Assembly (NCBI RefSeq): GCF_041262165.1
Contig: NZ_JBGCBY010000011.1
Location: 62,001-126,000, forward strand
DNA: 64,000 bases
Direction: 5' to 3'
From: Streptacidiphilus sp041262165
GTDB taxonomy: Bacteria; Actinomycetota; Actinomycetes; Streptomycetales; Streptomycetaceae
Shown here piece after piece: positions 7,600 through 15,971 of the stretch (positions are counted from its first letter, which is position 1; each line of letters begins with the position of its first letter). The notes beneath the pieces are model-generated. The model saw only the letters and a program-made list of their open reading frames with translations, did not search any database and was not told the DNA's origin. A program made the position numbers and the translations under genes.

Positions 7600-8793
7600 T
7601 CAGGTCGGACCGGTGAGGTGGGCGCTGAGCCATTCGAGCGAGACCGGGAGCAGTCTGATCCACGTGGTGTAGTTGTGGCCTCCGCTGTCGACCGACGCCT
7701 CTGCCACGGTCATGGGGGCGCGCACCGCAGCGGCGAACGCCTGTGACTGTGCGTACGAATTTCCGTCCTGCTTGCTGGTGGCCAGCATCAGGGCCACCGC
7801 AGGCTGCGGGAGGTTGCCGAGCCGCCAGTTCAGATCAGCCTCGTTGCGCCGCTGCCGGCTGCCGCCGAAGAGGTCTCCGGTGGTGATGTCCTGGGCGGCC
7901 TTGAAGTATCCGGACAGGGCGACCGCGGTGGTGAACACGGACGGGGTCGTCATGGCGAGCTTGAGCGCGCAGTAGCCGCCGGTGGAGTCGCCGATGGCGC
8001 CCCAGCTGTGCGTCCCGCCCGCCACCCGGTATGAGGCCTCGATGTCCTGCGGCACGTCCCTGGTGAAGTACGTCTGCGCCTGCGGGCCGCCGGGGACGTC
8101 CTCGCACTCGCTGTCCCGAGGCATCGACGGGGAGGGGCGCATCAGGACCTGGACGGCGGGCGTCATCCTGCCGTCCTGCAGCAGTTGGAGCTCGGTGGCC
8201 GGGTAGTTCAGCTTGGTGATCAGGTTCTTGGCTTCACCGGGAAAGCCAGTCATGGCGATGATCGCCGGGAACTTCTTGTTCCGGAATGCGGGCTGGAAGT
8301 ACTGCGGGGGCAGGTAGACGTATCCGTCGGTGGACAGACCGCTGGTCACGCCGGGGATCCGCACCTGGTCCAGTCGGCCGATCTGCGCAGGGTCCCGGCT
8401 GATGGCGTTGATGCCGCGGATGTAGTCGGTGCCGAGGGGCTGGACTCCGGCCGGGCGGCTGCCAGGGGTGCCGGGGTTCCTCCCGTTGCCGTTGCCGCCG
8501 CCCCTTCCTGTGCCGCCGCTGCTGTCCGGATTCGGGCTGGAGAAGTTGACCGGTCCCTTGTTGCCGGTGCCGAGCAGGTCTGACCAGCTGCTGTAGAACA
8601 CGAAGTAGTTGTTGGCGATCAGGGCGAGCGTGCACAGCACCGCGACCTGCGTGACCACGATGGTGCCGAGCCGGGCGAACAGCGCGGGCCAGCTGTGCAC
8701 GGCGAGTCGCGGCCAGATCCACAGCGTGCCGACCACCGTCAGGACGGAGAGAGCCACCGACAGCGCCAGCACCCTGTGACTGGTCAGACCCAT
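7600..8793 (-). CDS. membrane-anchored esterase of the alpha/beta-hydrolase (EstD-like) family
   Basis: 397 residues from an ATG at 8791-8793. The N-terminal 70 residues hold two to three membrane helices, then a Gly/Asn-rich flexible linker (about 95-115) precedes a secreted-side esterase domain. Nucleophile elbow GDSTGGYCAL gives the catalytic serine; C-terminal SGGHNYTTW supplies the histidine. This is the antigen-85/esterase D-like fold common in streptomycetes. The catalytic domain is likely outside the cell. The neighbour downstream of it on the same strand is a secreted SGNH lipase, but the genes are 136 bp apart with no shared promoter evident. Confidence 0.85.
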   Translation of the reverse strand: MGLTSHRVLALSVALSVLTVVGTLWIWPRLAVHSWPALFARLGTIVVTQVAVLCTLALIANNYFVFYSSWSDLLGTGNKGPVNFSSPNPDSSGGTGRGGGNGNGRNPGTPGSRPAGVQPLGTDYIRGINAISRDPAQIGRLDQVRIPGVTSGLSTDGYVYLPPQYFQPAFRNKKFPAIIAMTGFPGEAKNLITKLNYPATELQLLQDGRMTPAVQVLMRPSPSMPRDSECEDVPGGPQAQTYFTRDVPQDIEASYRVAGGTHSWGAIGDSTGGYCALKLAMTTPSVFTTAVALSGYFKAAQDITTGDLFGGSRQRRNEADLNWRLGNLPQPAVALMLATSKQDGNSYAQSQAFAAAVRAPMTVAEASVDSGGHNYTTWIRLLPVSLEWLSAHLTGPT

Positions 8794-8928
8794 GCCTCAT
8801 CGCCCCCGGTCGTCCTCCGGCTCGTACGCTCTCCAGCGTGCACCTTGCGGCGGCCGGACGCTGCCCGAAGCCGCGAGTACGGGGGCTGAACCTCTGTCAC
8901 GCCGCACTTCTGTCACTGTGCGCGGAGG

Positions 8929-10104
8929 TCAGGAGATGCCGCTCAGGTACACCCCCGATGCGTCCTGGCCTGCGGTGTTGCGGCAGGCGAAGTTGCCGGT
9001 CGGCTGGGCCTGGATCAGTGCGAGGCAACGGCCGAGGGCCAGTTGCGCGTAGTAGTTCGGGTGGAAGGACTCCTGCAGGGTTCCCTGGGTGGCGCCGGTG
9101 GTGAGGAACCGTGCCCACTCACTGGTGGTCGCGGACGGCGCCTGGGTGGAGCCGGCCAGTCGGGTCGCGGTGGAGCAGACCTCGCGGCCCTGCAGGAAAT
9201 CGCGCAGGTCGAGGAACTGCACGCCGCGGGCCGCGGCGACGGCGGCGAGATGGTCGGAGATCTCCGGGACCAGGGTGTCGCGGGCCCAGTCCGAGTCGGC
9301 GTTCCAGAACGGGCAGCCACCGTTGTCGGTGCGGCTCCAGCCGCTCTCGGGGTACCGGTTCTCCGCGCTCCGCGGGATCGGGGAGGGGTACGACTGCAGC
9401 ACGATCCGGTAGTCGGAGGCCGCGTAGCCGTCGGCGGACATCGCTGCGCGGATCTCGTCGATGGACTTCCCGACGTTCGCCATCGCGGTGCCCATCGCGG
9501 AGTCGATCGCGGCCTGCTGGGAGGGCTGGCAGTAGGAGTACCAGACCTCGTAGTCCTGAACGCAGTTGGAGATGACGTTGGCGAAGCCGAGGTCGTTGCC
9601 GCCGATGGAGAGCGTGACCAGACTGACGTTGTGGTGTGCGGCGATGGTCGCCAGCTGGTCGGCCTGCGGGGCCTCGCCCTTGAAGGTCTGGCCGCCGTCG
9701 GCGGCGCGGAAGACGTCGGCGGTGGTGGCGCCGGAGCAGGCGATGTTGATCGCCTGGGCGGTTCCGAACGCGCTGTCGACCTCGGCGGAGGCCGAGCGGT
9801 CGCACCCGCTCGAGTAGGTGCTGCCGTAGACGACGGTGGGGTCGTAGCCGCTGCCGGTGTAGGCACGGTCGGTGCCGTCGCGGCTGCCGCTGAAGGAGTC
9901 GCTGTTGCCCTGCCAGCGACCGGCCTCGCCGGAGATGTAGCTGTCGCCCATCGAGACGGTGACGGCCGGTCCGGCGACCGGACTGGCGTGGGCGGGAGCG
10001 GCCGCGACCAGCAGGCCGGTGGCGCTGAGGGGGAGGGCGAGCAGGGCGGCGGCGAGCCGTCCGGCTCTGTGAGTACGCGCGGGTCTGTCACAGCTTTTGG
10101 ACAC
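8929..10104 (-). CDS. secreted SGNH/GDSL hydrolase (lipase)
   Basis: 391 residues from GTG (10102-10104), chosen because AGGAG sits seven bases upstream; a longer upstream reading frame is an artefact. Signal peptide about residues 1-40 (ends HASPVAG). Family blocks: MGDSYISGEAG (I, catalytic Ser), SIGGNDLGF (III, Asn), and SFHPNYYAQ (V, catalytic His with Pro). At least six cysteines suggest disulfide-stabilised extracellular enzyme, like characterised Streptomyces lipases. Two palindromic boxes occur upstream (separate entry). Likely hydrolyses esters outside the cell. Confidence 0.93.
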   Translation of the reverse strand: MSKSCDRPARTHRAGRLAAALLALPLSATGLLVAAAPAHASPVAGPAVTVSMGDSYISGEAGRWQGNSDSFSGSRDGTDRAYTGSGYDPTVVYGSTYSSGCDRSASAEVDSAFGTAQAINIACSGATTADVFRAADGGQTFKGEAPQADQLATIAAHHNVSLVTLSIGGNDLGFANVISNCVQDYEVWYSYCQPSQQAAIDSAMGTAMANVGKSIDEIRAAMSADGYAASDYRIVLQSYPSPIPRSAENRYPESGWSRTDNGGCPFWNADSDWARDTLVPEISDHLAAVAAARGVQFLDLRDFLQGREVCSTATRLAGSTQAPSATTSEWARFLTTGATQGTLQESFHPNYYAQLALGRCLALIQAQPTGNFACRNTAGQDASGVYLSGIS

Positions 10105-10206
10105 GGCGGAACTCCTGCGTTCGGCCTCCTGCGTGAGGGCGCAGAAGGCGCGCTGGGTGGGGGAGCCGCCGGCCGGTGACGCCAAGAATGTGGCATGCCG
10201 CCGTTT

Positions 10207-10258
10207 GTTACCGCTAGGTAGCTGCGCCATCTTTCTCGCTCGGTTACCGTTCGGTAAC
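10207..10258. promoter_or_regulatory. paired palindromes upstream of SGNH lipase
   Basis: GTTACCGTTCGGTAAC (10243-10258, perfect 7-bp arms, 2-nt centre) and a degenerate copy GTTACCGCTAGGTAGC (10207-10222), 36 bp apart start to start, between the lipase and the divergent-facing intergenic region. They resemble a dimeric-repressor operator pair. No adjacent regulator gene; the cognate protein is unknown. Confidence 0.55.
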
Positions 10259-10346
10259 TGAGAGCTTCGACGGGGGGAGGGCACGCCGGTCGCAGGTCCC
10301 GCCGGCGCCGCCCGCCGCCCGGGCGAGCCCGTTGTCCGCCGTATGC

Positions 10347-10988
10347 TCAACTCCCGTGAACGATGCGGTACTTGACGTGCGTGACCGTCGGCGAGGCGAT
10401 CACCTTGACAAGTTCCAGGGTGGGATCGCCGACATCGTCGAACAGTCGCTCGCCCGCCCCGAGGATGACCGGAACGATGTGGAGGTAGAGCTCGTCGAGC
10501 ATCCCCGCCGCGAGGTACTGCCGCACCGTGCTCGCGCCACCGGCGATCGCGACATCCCGGTCGCCGGCCGCCGTCCGGGCCAGCTCGAGCGCGGACCCGA
10601 TTCCCGTGGTGACGAAAGTGAACGTCGTGCCGCCCTGCATCGTCAGCGGCTCGCGCGGATGGTGGGTAAGCACGAACACAGGCGCGTGGTACGGCGGTTC
10701 CTCGCCCCACCAGCCCGTCCAGGTCTGGTCCCACGGCCCGTCGCCGCCGCCGAACATCTTGCGGCCCAGGACGTAGGCCCCCACACCTCGGACGACCTCG
10801 TCGACGACCTCCGCGTCGGCGTTGCGCTCGCCGCCCTCCAGCCCCTGCTGCGCGCGCCAGCTCTCGGTCGCGAAGGCCCACTGGTGCAGGCGCATGCCGC
10901 CTTCGCCGATCGGATCGTCAACGCTCTGGTTGGGCCCGGCGACGAAGCCGTCCAGCGACATCGAGATCTGGCAGGTGACCGCCCTCAT
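10347..10988 (-). CDS. RibD C-terminal/dihydrofolate-reductase-like family protein
   Basis: 213 residues from ATG (10986-10988), with GGAGG upstream. N-terminus MRAVTCQISMSLDGFVAGPN is the classic start of the RibD C-terminal domain/DHFR-like family, followed by EVWDEV-type region, VLGRKMF and AIAGGASTVRQYLAAGMLDE, the NADPH-binding segment. Family members reduce deazaflavin-, pterin- or riboflavin-pathway substrates; this one is unassigned. It stands alone next to a repeat element and the two-component system. Confidence 0.9.
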   Translation of the reverse strand: MRAVTCQISMSLDGFVAGPNQSVDDPIGEGGMRLHQWAFATESWRAQQGLEGGERNADAEVVDEVVRGVGAYVLGRKMFGGGDGPWDQTWTGWWGEEPPYHAPVFVLTHHPREPLTMQGGTTFTFVTTGIGSALELARTAAGDRDVAIAGGASTVRQYLAAGMLDELYLHIVPVILGAGERLFDDVGDPTLELVKVIASPTVTHVKYRIVHGS

Positions 10989-11096
10989 ACTCCGTGACCT
11001 CCGTCAGCAAGCGAAAACGACGGAGCCACGGTAACAACCAACGGCCTCGGAGCCCGGTAGGTTCGCCGTGTTCCACGTGCGGTGCTCGATTCCGCG

Positions 11097-11127
11097 CTTG
11101 GGCCGGTCCGGCCGGACCGGCCCCAAG
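11097..11127. terminator. large GC hairpin downstream of sensor kinase
   Basis: Arms CTTGGGCCGGTCCGG and CCGGACCGGCCCCAAG, complementary apart from one bulged G. It abuts the left end of the long repeat element; for messages arriving from the minus-strand kinase it could act as an extra terminator. Confidence 0.5.
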
Positions 11128-11342
11128 GAGGGTGCTGAAGATCTAGGCCGGGCTCGCGGCGCCCTGCGCTCGCAACGACAGCGGCTCCGCCGCGGGCGCT
11201 TGCCGCGTTGTCTCCCCCACCCTTCGGGCGGGAGGTGCCCCCTGGTCGCCCTCTACCAACCACGGTTGGCTCCCTCCTCCGCCTTGCAATCGAAGCCGCA
11301 TGACGCCGCTCCCTGATCCGGCCTAGATCTTCAGCACCCTCC
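11127..11342. repeat. long copy of an inverted-repeat element (216 bp)
   Basis: Perfect 25-nt terminal inverted repeats: GGAGGGTGCTGAAGATCTAG-GCCGG at 11127-11151 and its exact complement at 11318-11342. The right arm ends in the stop codon of the sensor kinase gene. The interior holds a hairpin-type block at 11212-11243 (ctcccccacccttcgggcgg continuing into ggtgccccct) of a kind that recurs in streptomycete genomes. A shorter, related copy lies at 42081-42165. Confidence 0.85.
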
Positions 11343-12688
11343 TACGCAGTCACCGGCGGCAGGGTCATCCTCAGCTGGACCCCCCGCGCCAGCGGTTCGG
11401 CGCTGACCTGGCCACCGTGGGTCTCGGCGATCTGGCGGACGATCGCGAGGCCGAGACCCGAGCCGGGCAGCGAGCGGGCGGCAGGGGAGCGGTAGAAGCG
11501 GTCGAAGACGAAGGGCAGGTCCGCCTGGGGTATGCCCGGGCCCTGGTCGCTGACGGAGACCGCGCCGTCGGCCTCCACCCGCACCGACACCTCGCTGCCG
11601 TCGGGGCTCCACTTGACCGCGTTGTCGACCAGGTTGCCGATGGCGCGCTCCGCCGCGTCCGGGTCCACATGGACCAGACACTCCGTCAGCTCGGTGCGGA
11701 ACCGCACCCGTCCGGTGCGGGCGGCGGCGCGGTCGACCACGCGTTCGGCGAGCAGGTCCAGGCGGGTGTCCTCGGTGTGAGCGCACTCGCGGCCGTAGCG
11801 GGCCAGGTCGATCAGGTCGTTGACCAGGCCGGTCAGCTCGCCGACCTGCCGCAGGGCGTCGCCGACGAGGGCCGGGGCCTGGGGATCGGCGAGGCCGGGG
11901 CCGTCCTGGAGCAGTTCGAGATTGGTGGTGAGGCTGGTCAGCGGGGTACGCAGCTCGTGCGAGGCGTCCGCGACCAGGCGGCGCTGTGCCTGCACGGAGC
12001 CGTCCAGGGCCGACATCATCGCCGCGAAGGACTGGGCCAGCCGGCCGATCTCGTCGCGCCCGCGCGCTTCCACTACGGCGCCCAGGTCCTGGGTGGCGGC
12101 GACCTGCTCGACGGTCTCGGTCAGCCGGCGGACCGGCCGCAGTACGCGTCCGGCCGCCAGCCGGGCGCCGAGCGCGGAGAGCAGGGTTCCGCCGACGACG
12201 ATCGCGGCCAGCAGCAGGCGCAGCCGCCCCAAGGTGTCGCCGACCAGCGACTGCGGAATCGCCGCGCGCACGAGCGTGCCGCCCGAGTCGGCCAGCGGGG
12301 CGGTGTAGACGCGGTACCGGATGCCGTCGTGCACGGCGTTGCTGAAATAGGCGGGGCCCTGGCCTGCCGCCACCTGTACGTCCTGGCCGGTGACCGGTAC
12401 GAAACCGTCGGTGGGGCCCGCGCTGACCGGCGGCAGCAGGAACTGCAGCGTGGTCCCGCCGACTTGGACGGTGCCGGCGGGGATCACCACTTGCCGGCCG
12501 GCCATGGCGGCCTTCATCTTGAACGCCTGGATCAGCTTGGGGGCCTCGGCGGTGGCGGCCACCAGCGTGCCGTCGTGCTGGGAGCTGAGGTTGGCGTCCA
12601 TGGCGGGGTAGAGCACCAGCGAGGCCAGCAGCAGCATCCCGAGCACCACCGCGCCGCCGGCCAGCGCGACCCGGTTGCGCAGGCTCAA
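11342..12688 (-). CDS. sensor histidine kinase of a two-component system
   Basis: 448 residues from TTG (12686-12688), which overlaps the regulator stop (TTGA) and follows GGGAGGAGGC. Residues about 10-30 and 165-190 are membrane helices flanking a periplasmic-side sensor; then HAMP (RVLRPVRRLTETVEQV), H-box DASHELRTPLTSL (phosphorylated His), N-box NAVKWSPDG and G-boxes DQGPGIP, GSGLGLAIV. It autophosphorylates and passes phosphate to the OmpR-type regulator encoded just upstream. The gene ends exactly in an arm of the inverted-repeat element. Confidence 0.92.
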   Translation of the reverse strand: MSLRNRVALAGGAVVLGMLLLASLVLYPAMDANLSSQHDGTLVAATAEAPKLIQAFKMKAAMAGRQVVIPAGTVQVGGTTLQFLLPPVSAGPTDGFVPVTGQDVQVAAGQGPAYFSNAVHDGIRYRVYTAPLADSGGTLVRAAIPQSLVGDTLGRLRLLLAAIVVGGTLLSALGARLAAGRVLRPVRRLTETVEQVAATQDLGAVVEARGRDEIGRLAQSFAAMMSALDGSVQAQRRLVADASHELRTPLTSLTTNLELLQDGPGLADPQAPALVGDALRQVGELTGLVNDLIDLARYGRECAHTEDTRLDLLAERVVDRAAARTGRVRFRTELTECLVHVDPDAAERAIGNLVDNAVKWSPDGSEVSVRVEADGAVSVSDQGPGIPQADLPFVFDRFYRSPAARSLPGSGLGLAIVRQIAETHGGQVSAEPLARGVQLRMTLPPVTA

Positions 12689-13356
12689 GCCTCCTCCCGC
12701 AGCACGTATCCGAGCCCGCGCACGGTCTGCACCAGTCGCGGCTCGCCGTCGGCCTCCAGCTTGGCGCGCAGGTAACTGACGTACACCCACAGCGCGTTGG
12801 AGGAGTGGCCGAAGTCGTATCCCCAGACCGCGTCGAAGATCAGGGTGCGGCTGAGCACCCGCTGCGGGTTGCGCAGGAACAGCTCGAGCAGGGCGTACTC
12901 GGTACGGGTCAGGTCCAGCACCCGGTCGCCGCGCCGGGCACGGCAGGCGGCGGTGTCCACTTCGAGGTCCGCGTAGCGCAGCAGCTCGCGGTCCGCCCCG
13001 CTCCGGCGCAGCAGTGCGCGCAGCCGGGCCCGCAGCTCCTCCAGTGCGAAGGGTTTGACCAGGTAGTCGTCCGCTCCCGCGTCCAGGCCGGCGACCCGGT
13101 CCTCGACCAGGTCCCGCGCGGTCAGCATCAGGATCGGGGTGCGGTCCCCGCGTTCACGCAGCCGGCGGCAGACCTCAAGGCCGTTGGGCGCGGGCATGAG
13201 GATGTCCAGCACGACCGCGTCGTGCCGCCCGCCGGCCAGTTGGTCCAGGGCCGCGAGGCCGTCGGCTGCCTGCGCGACCTGGTAGCCGTCCCGGCCCAGG
13301 GCGTGCAGCAGCGACCGCCGCACCGATTCGTCGTCGTCCACCACGAGCACGCGCAT
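12685..13356 (-). CDS. OmpR/PhoB-family response regulator
   Basis: 223 residues from ATG (13354-13356), MRVLVVDDDESVRRSLLHAL; in-frame GTG and TTG starts further upstream are possible. Receiver domain has the acidic pair DD, phospho-Asp in VVLDILMP, Thr in LMLTARD and Lys in YLVKPF; the C-terminal winged helix carries LDLTRTEYALLELFLRNPQR and the recognition region VYVSYLRAKLE. It is followed directly by its kinase (2-nt overlap region), so the two form one operon. Confidence 0.95.
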   Translation of the reverse strand: MRVLVVDDDESVRRSLLHALGRDGYQVAQAADGLAALDQLAGGRHDAVVLDILMPAPNGLEVCRRLRERGDRTPILMLTARDLVEDRVAGLDAGADDYLVKPFALEELRARLRALLRRSGADRELLRYADLEVDTAACRARRGDRVLDLTRTEYALLELFLRNPQRVLSRTLIFDAVWGYDFGHSSNALWVYVSYLRAKLEADGEPRLVQTVRGLGYVLREEA

Positions 13357-13399
13357 GGGCACAGCATTTCTCAAGAGCAGGTGAAGAGAACATAAGGGT

Positions 13400-13433
13400 G
13401 GTGCTGCCGGGACGTGCGCGTCCCGGCAGCACC
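13400..13433 (-). terminator. terminator of the secreted repeat protein gene
   Basis: Perfect 15-bp stem GGTGCTGCCGGGACG / CGTCCCGGCAGCACC with TGCG loop, six bases past the stop of the 13439-14287 gene and upstream of the response regulator start. Confidence 0.85.
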
Positions 13434-13438
13434 AGGGG

Positions 13439-14287
13439 TCAGCCCTTGGGCGAGGGCGTCCCCGAGGGCCCGCCCGGAGACTGCTTGGCCAACTCCTGCT
13501 TGCCCAAGTCCTGCTTGACGTGGGTCAATGCCTGGACGAGCCGGTCCGTGCTCACCCCGAGCGACGTGGCCACGGCCGCGAACCCGGTCGACTTCGGGTC
13601 CACGCCGCCCGGTTGGGCCGACAGCGCGTCCAGCTGCTTGAGCGCCTGCTCGGCCTGCGCCTGGGTCACCCCGAGCTGCTTGGCCAGGTCGGCCGCGAAC
13701 TCAGCGGGCTGGACACCGACCACGACCTGCTTCGCCCCGAACAGGTGCTGCAGTGCCGACTGCGCCTGACCGGTGGAGACGCCCAGGTCATGGGCGAAGA
13801 GCTGGACGGCGGCGGCGCCGGTCGGCGCACCGCCCTTGGCCAGGACCGTCTGCTTCAGATCCGCGAGCGCGCGGTCGACCGCGGCCGCGCTGACCCCGAG
13901 CCGCTCGGCGAGCGCCGCGACCAGCTGACCCTGGTCCCGGCCGACCTTCACCACGCATGCCGTGCCCCCGGGCCCCACCGGCTTCCCGGCCTTGGCCAGT
14001 TGTTGCAGCTTGGCCTTGAGTGCGGCGGCGTCGCCCGGCGGCAATGCCTTGACGTTGGCTTTCCCGTCTCCCGAAGGCACCTTGAGGACAAAACCCCCCG
14101 CCCCGGGCGCCGCCGACGGCGCAACCGAGCCCTTCCCCGCCATGTCGACGACCTGGCACGGCCGCTGACCCTGCTTGCCCGCGGCCGGACTCGGCGTCGA
14201 GGCCGAGGCCGCCGCCCCGGAGACCCCCGCAGCCACCACGACGGCCACCCCGCCCGCCACCAACATCCGCACCCTGCGACGCATCAT
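13439..14287 (-). CDS. secreted protein with four LGVS helical repeats
   Basis: 282 residues from ATG (14285-14287; GGAGGGGAG upstream). Signal-type N-terminus MMRRRVRMLVAGGVAVVVAA, cleavage near ASASTPSPA. After a Cys-containing stretch come four about 20-residue repeats of type LAxxLGVSxxxxxxALxxLK at roughly residues 150, 190, 222 and 255: LAERLGVSAAAVDRALADLK, FAHDLGVSTGQAQSALQHLF, LAKQLGVTQAQAEQALKQLD, VATSLGVSTDRLVQALTHVK. They resemble helix-turn-helix-like repeat units seen in other actinobacterial secreted proteins. It lies upstream of the two-component system but has its own terminator; target of that system is possible. Function unknown. Confidence 0.8.
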   Translation of the reverse strand: MMRRRVRMLVAGGVAVVVAAGVSGAAASASTPSPAAGKQGQRPCQVVDMAGKGSVAPSAAPGAGGFVLKVPSGDGKANVKALPPGDAAALKAKLQQLAKAGKPVGPGGTACVVKVGRDQGQLVAALAERLGVSAAAVDRALADLKQTVLAKGGAPTGAAAVQLFAHDLGVSTGQAQSALQHLFGAKQVVVGVQPAEFAADLAKQLGVTQAQAEQALKQLDALSAQPGGVDPKSTGFAAVATSLGVSTDRLVQALTHVKQDLGKQELAKQSPGGPSGTPSPKG

Positions 14288-14433
14288 CGCTCCCCTCCAT
14301 GTCCCTTGAGCCCGGCAGCCGCCGGTCCCCACCCAGGAGCGAACCGCACCCGCTTCAGAGCAGGTCTCACAAAACCTTCACGCTTCCTTAGAGAGCGGCG
14401 CCGAACACCGCATCCTGCGGGGGCGGAGTTCAG

Positions 14434-14557
14434 CCGCGATCCGGAACCGACGGGCGACCGGATGCGGGTCGCGTATCTGGAGGACCCGGAAGGGAATCTG
14501 ATCGAGCTTCAGGAAGGGCTGCCGCTGGGCAAGCGCCCTGGTCGCGCAGCGGGGTAG
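14434..14557 (+). pseudogene. VOC/glyoxalase-fold protein remnant (C-terminal end only)
   Basis: A short frame ending at 14557 contains RMRVAYLEDPEGNLIELQEG, the last strand and metal-ligand Glu of vicinal-oxygen-chelate (glyoxalase/bleomycin-resistance type) proteins. No start or N-terminal half exists upstream, where the sequence becomes unrelated. It abuts an integrase remnant on the other strand, marking the probable left edge of the island. Confidence 0.6.
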
Positions 14558-14559
14558 GA

Positions 14560-14712
14560 GGCGCCGACAGTCAGGTCCCGCAGGTTGAACGGCGGCAGGT
14601 CAGCTTCTTCGCACAGCCGCTTGAACTCGTCCGAGACGAACGCCGGGTGAAGCCACTCACCGGTTTTGGTCGTGAAGAACTTCCCGGTCTCGGTCCACTT
14701 CTCGCCGGAGAG
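14560..14712 (-). pseudogene. tyrosine recombinase fragment
   Basis: Minus-strand frame reading KWTETGKFFTTKTGEWLHPA, then VSDEFKRLCEEADLPPFNLRDL, matches the stretch before the catalytic H-x-x-R box of phage/ICE-type integrases from Streptomyces. After LRDL the similarity stops (followed by TVGASY), so the catalytic C-terminus is gone; the N-terminus is also missing. A relic of a second, different integrase. Confidence 0.7.
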
Positions 14713-14721
14713 AACAGCACC

Positions 14722-15080
14722 ATGACCGACACTACCGAGGCCACCCGCGACCGGATCGCGCAGGAGACCGCCGAGTACATCGCCGGCGTCCTGACGCCGA
14801 AGAGCGCCACCGTCCACGCCGAACCCAACGTGAACGTGTTCTACGTCAGCAGCGAGCGGCCTCCGACCGCCGTCGCCGATTTCAAGGCCACGCTCCTCGA
14901 CGGCCGGTTCTGGATCTCCTGGACCGACGAGGTCACCGCAGCCATGCGCGCTATCCACAGCCAGCCCTCGCCGCCGAGCAGGACGGCACCGCGGAGATGT
15001 GGGCCGAAGAGGTCGCCATGATGGCCGACTGCCTGCCGCCCGCCGTCCCTGGCCAGCCTGATCCGTACGCCGCCGACTGA
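14722..15080 (+). pseudogene. hypothetical protein, frameshifted
   Basis: ATG 14722 follows GGAGAGAACAGCACC. The first part MTDTTEATRDRIAQETAEYI to ISWTDEVTAAMRA is protein-like; from about 14950 the frame turns into proline/arginine-rich noise, while the next frame continues as LAAEQDGTAEMWAEEVAMMA and ends at TGA 15078-15080. So one gene of about 118 codons has lost its frame near 14945-14965. Family not recognised; composition fits small element-encoded proteins. A terminator follows. Confidence 0.65.
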
Positions 15081-15091
15081 GAAAGCCCATC

Positions 15092-15122
15092 GGGGCGGGC
15101 CCAGGCGAAGTAGGCCCGCCCC
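15092..15122 (+). terminator. terminator hairpin
   Basis: GGGGCGGGCC / GGCCCGCCCC, perfect 10-bp stem with 11-nt loop, 12 bases after the frameshifted gene. Confidence 0.75.
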
Positions 15123-15155
15123 ACCCCTGAGGGTCCACCCCCCGAAAGGCACCCC

Positions 15156-15404
15156 GTCAACAACTACTCCGCCATCATTCGCAACGGTGACGGCCACGGA
15201 CACGCTCTCTTCACCGCCGCCGTCAAGAACACCGAGCAGGCCCTCGACGCCGGCTCGCAGCTCATCGAGACGCTCACCTAGGACGAACTTCGCCACGCCC
15301 TCGCCGCGCTCGCGGGCCAGCCCGCCAACTACTGCGTGCGCACCTACGGCTCGGAGCACAAGGCACTCGCCGCGCTCAACAAGATCGGCATCACGCTCGC
15401 ATGA
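15156..15404 (+). pseudogene. hypothetical protein with missing start and amber stop
   Basis: An 83-codon frame ends at TGA 15402-15404. It reads NNYSAIIRNGDGHGHALFTA, continues AVKNTEQALDAGSQLIETLT, meets TAG at 15279-15281, then continues DELRHALAALAGQPANYCVR and TYGSEHKALAALNKIGITLA. Both halves are clearly one protein. The 5' end carries AAAGG spaced normally from a GTC codon (15156-15158) where a GTG start would be expected, so start and reading frame both look mutated. Unrecognised family. Confidence 0.65.
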
Positions 15405-15427
15405 CTCCCCAACCAGGACTGAACGAC

Positions 15428-15458
15428 CAGCCCGGTCGGACGACGACTGGCCGGGCTG
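15428..15458 (+). terminator. terminator hairpin
   Basis: CAGCCCGG / CCGGGCTG arms with two further inner pairs (one wobble), between the amber-interrupted gene and the truncated start at 15476. Confidence 0.55.
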
Positions 15459-15475
15459 CCAAGGAGGAGACCCCG

Positions 15476-15496
15476 ATGGCAGTCACGCGTGCCTGA
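15476..15496 (+). pseudogene. truncated gene start with strong ribosome binding site
   Basis: AAGGAGGAGA at 15461-15470 is ideally spaced from ATG 15476, but the frame ends after six codons (MAVTRA, TGA 15494-15496). The downstream sequence belongs to a minus-strand gene. This is best read as the beginning of a gene whose body was deleted or frameshifted. Confidence 0.4.
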
Positions 15497-15500
15497 TATG

Positions 15501-15740
15501 TCAGCCAGCAGCCCGGCGGGCAGCACGCTCCGCCTTCTTCGCCGCAATCTCGGGATGCCGCTGCTCCCAGAACATGTACGCCACACCGACACCGGTCAGC
15601 ACCGCCAGCACCGCACCGAGCGTCAACGACGTAGCCCACGAATAGTTGGAACCGAATCGGAAGCCGAGCGTGGTGATGGCATTGACGGCCAAGGCCCGAA
15701 GCCCCATGGCCAGCGGCTTGTTACGAAAGTCAGCAGACAT
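15501..15740 (-). CDS. small membrane protein
   Basis: 79 residues from ATG (15738-15740), MSADFRNKPLAMGLRALAVN. Residues about 10-25 and 35-58 are hydrophobic (SLTLGAVLAVLTGVGVAYMF), then a basic tail with KKAERAARRAAG. No recognised domain; it resembles small element-encoded membrane proteins. Intact, unlike its neighbours. Longer frames upstream have an arginine/tryptophan-rich non-protein composition, so the later ATG is preferred. Confidence 0.55.
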   Translation of the reverse strand: MSADFRNKPLAMGLRALAVNAITTLGFRFGSNYSWATSLTLGAVLAVLTGVGVAYMFWEQRHPEIAAKKAERAARRAAG

Positions 15741-15971
15741 GGGCGGCACCCTAAGCGACCAAGTCCAGCACCAACATCCCCGACGATCAAGGAAACGCAA
15801 TCGTGACCCGCAAGCCCACCCGAACACGTGCAACCCGCCCGCCGGCGATCGTCGCCGCCAGGGGCCATAGCCCCGGAACGTAGCCGCCACCAACCCCAAT
15901 ACGGCAGCCCACACGATCACAGCAGCCAGATCGTGATCACCAAACCGTCCCCAGCCAGGAAGGAAACCGAC

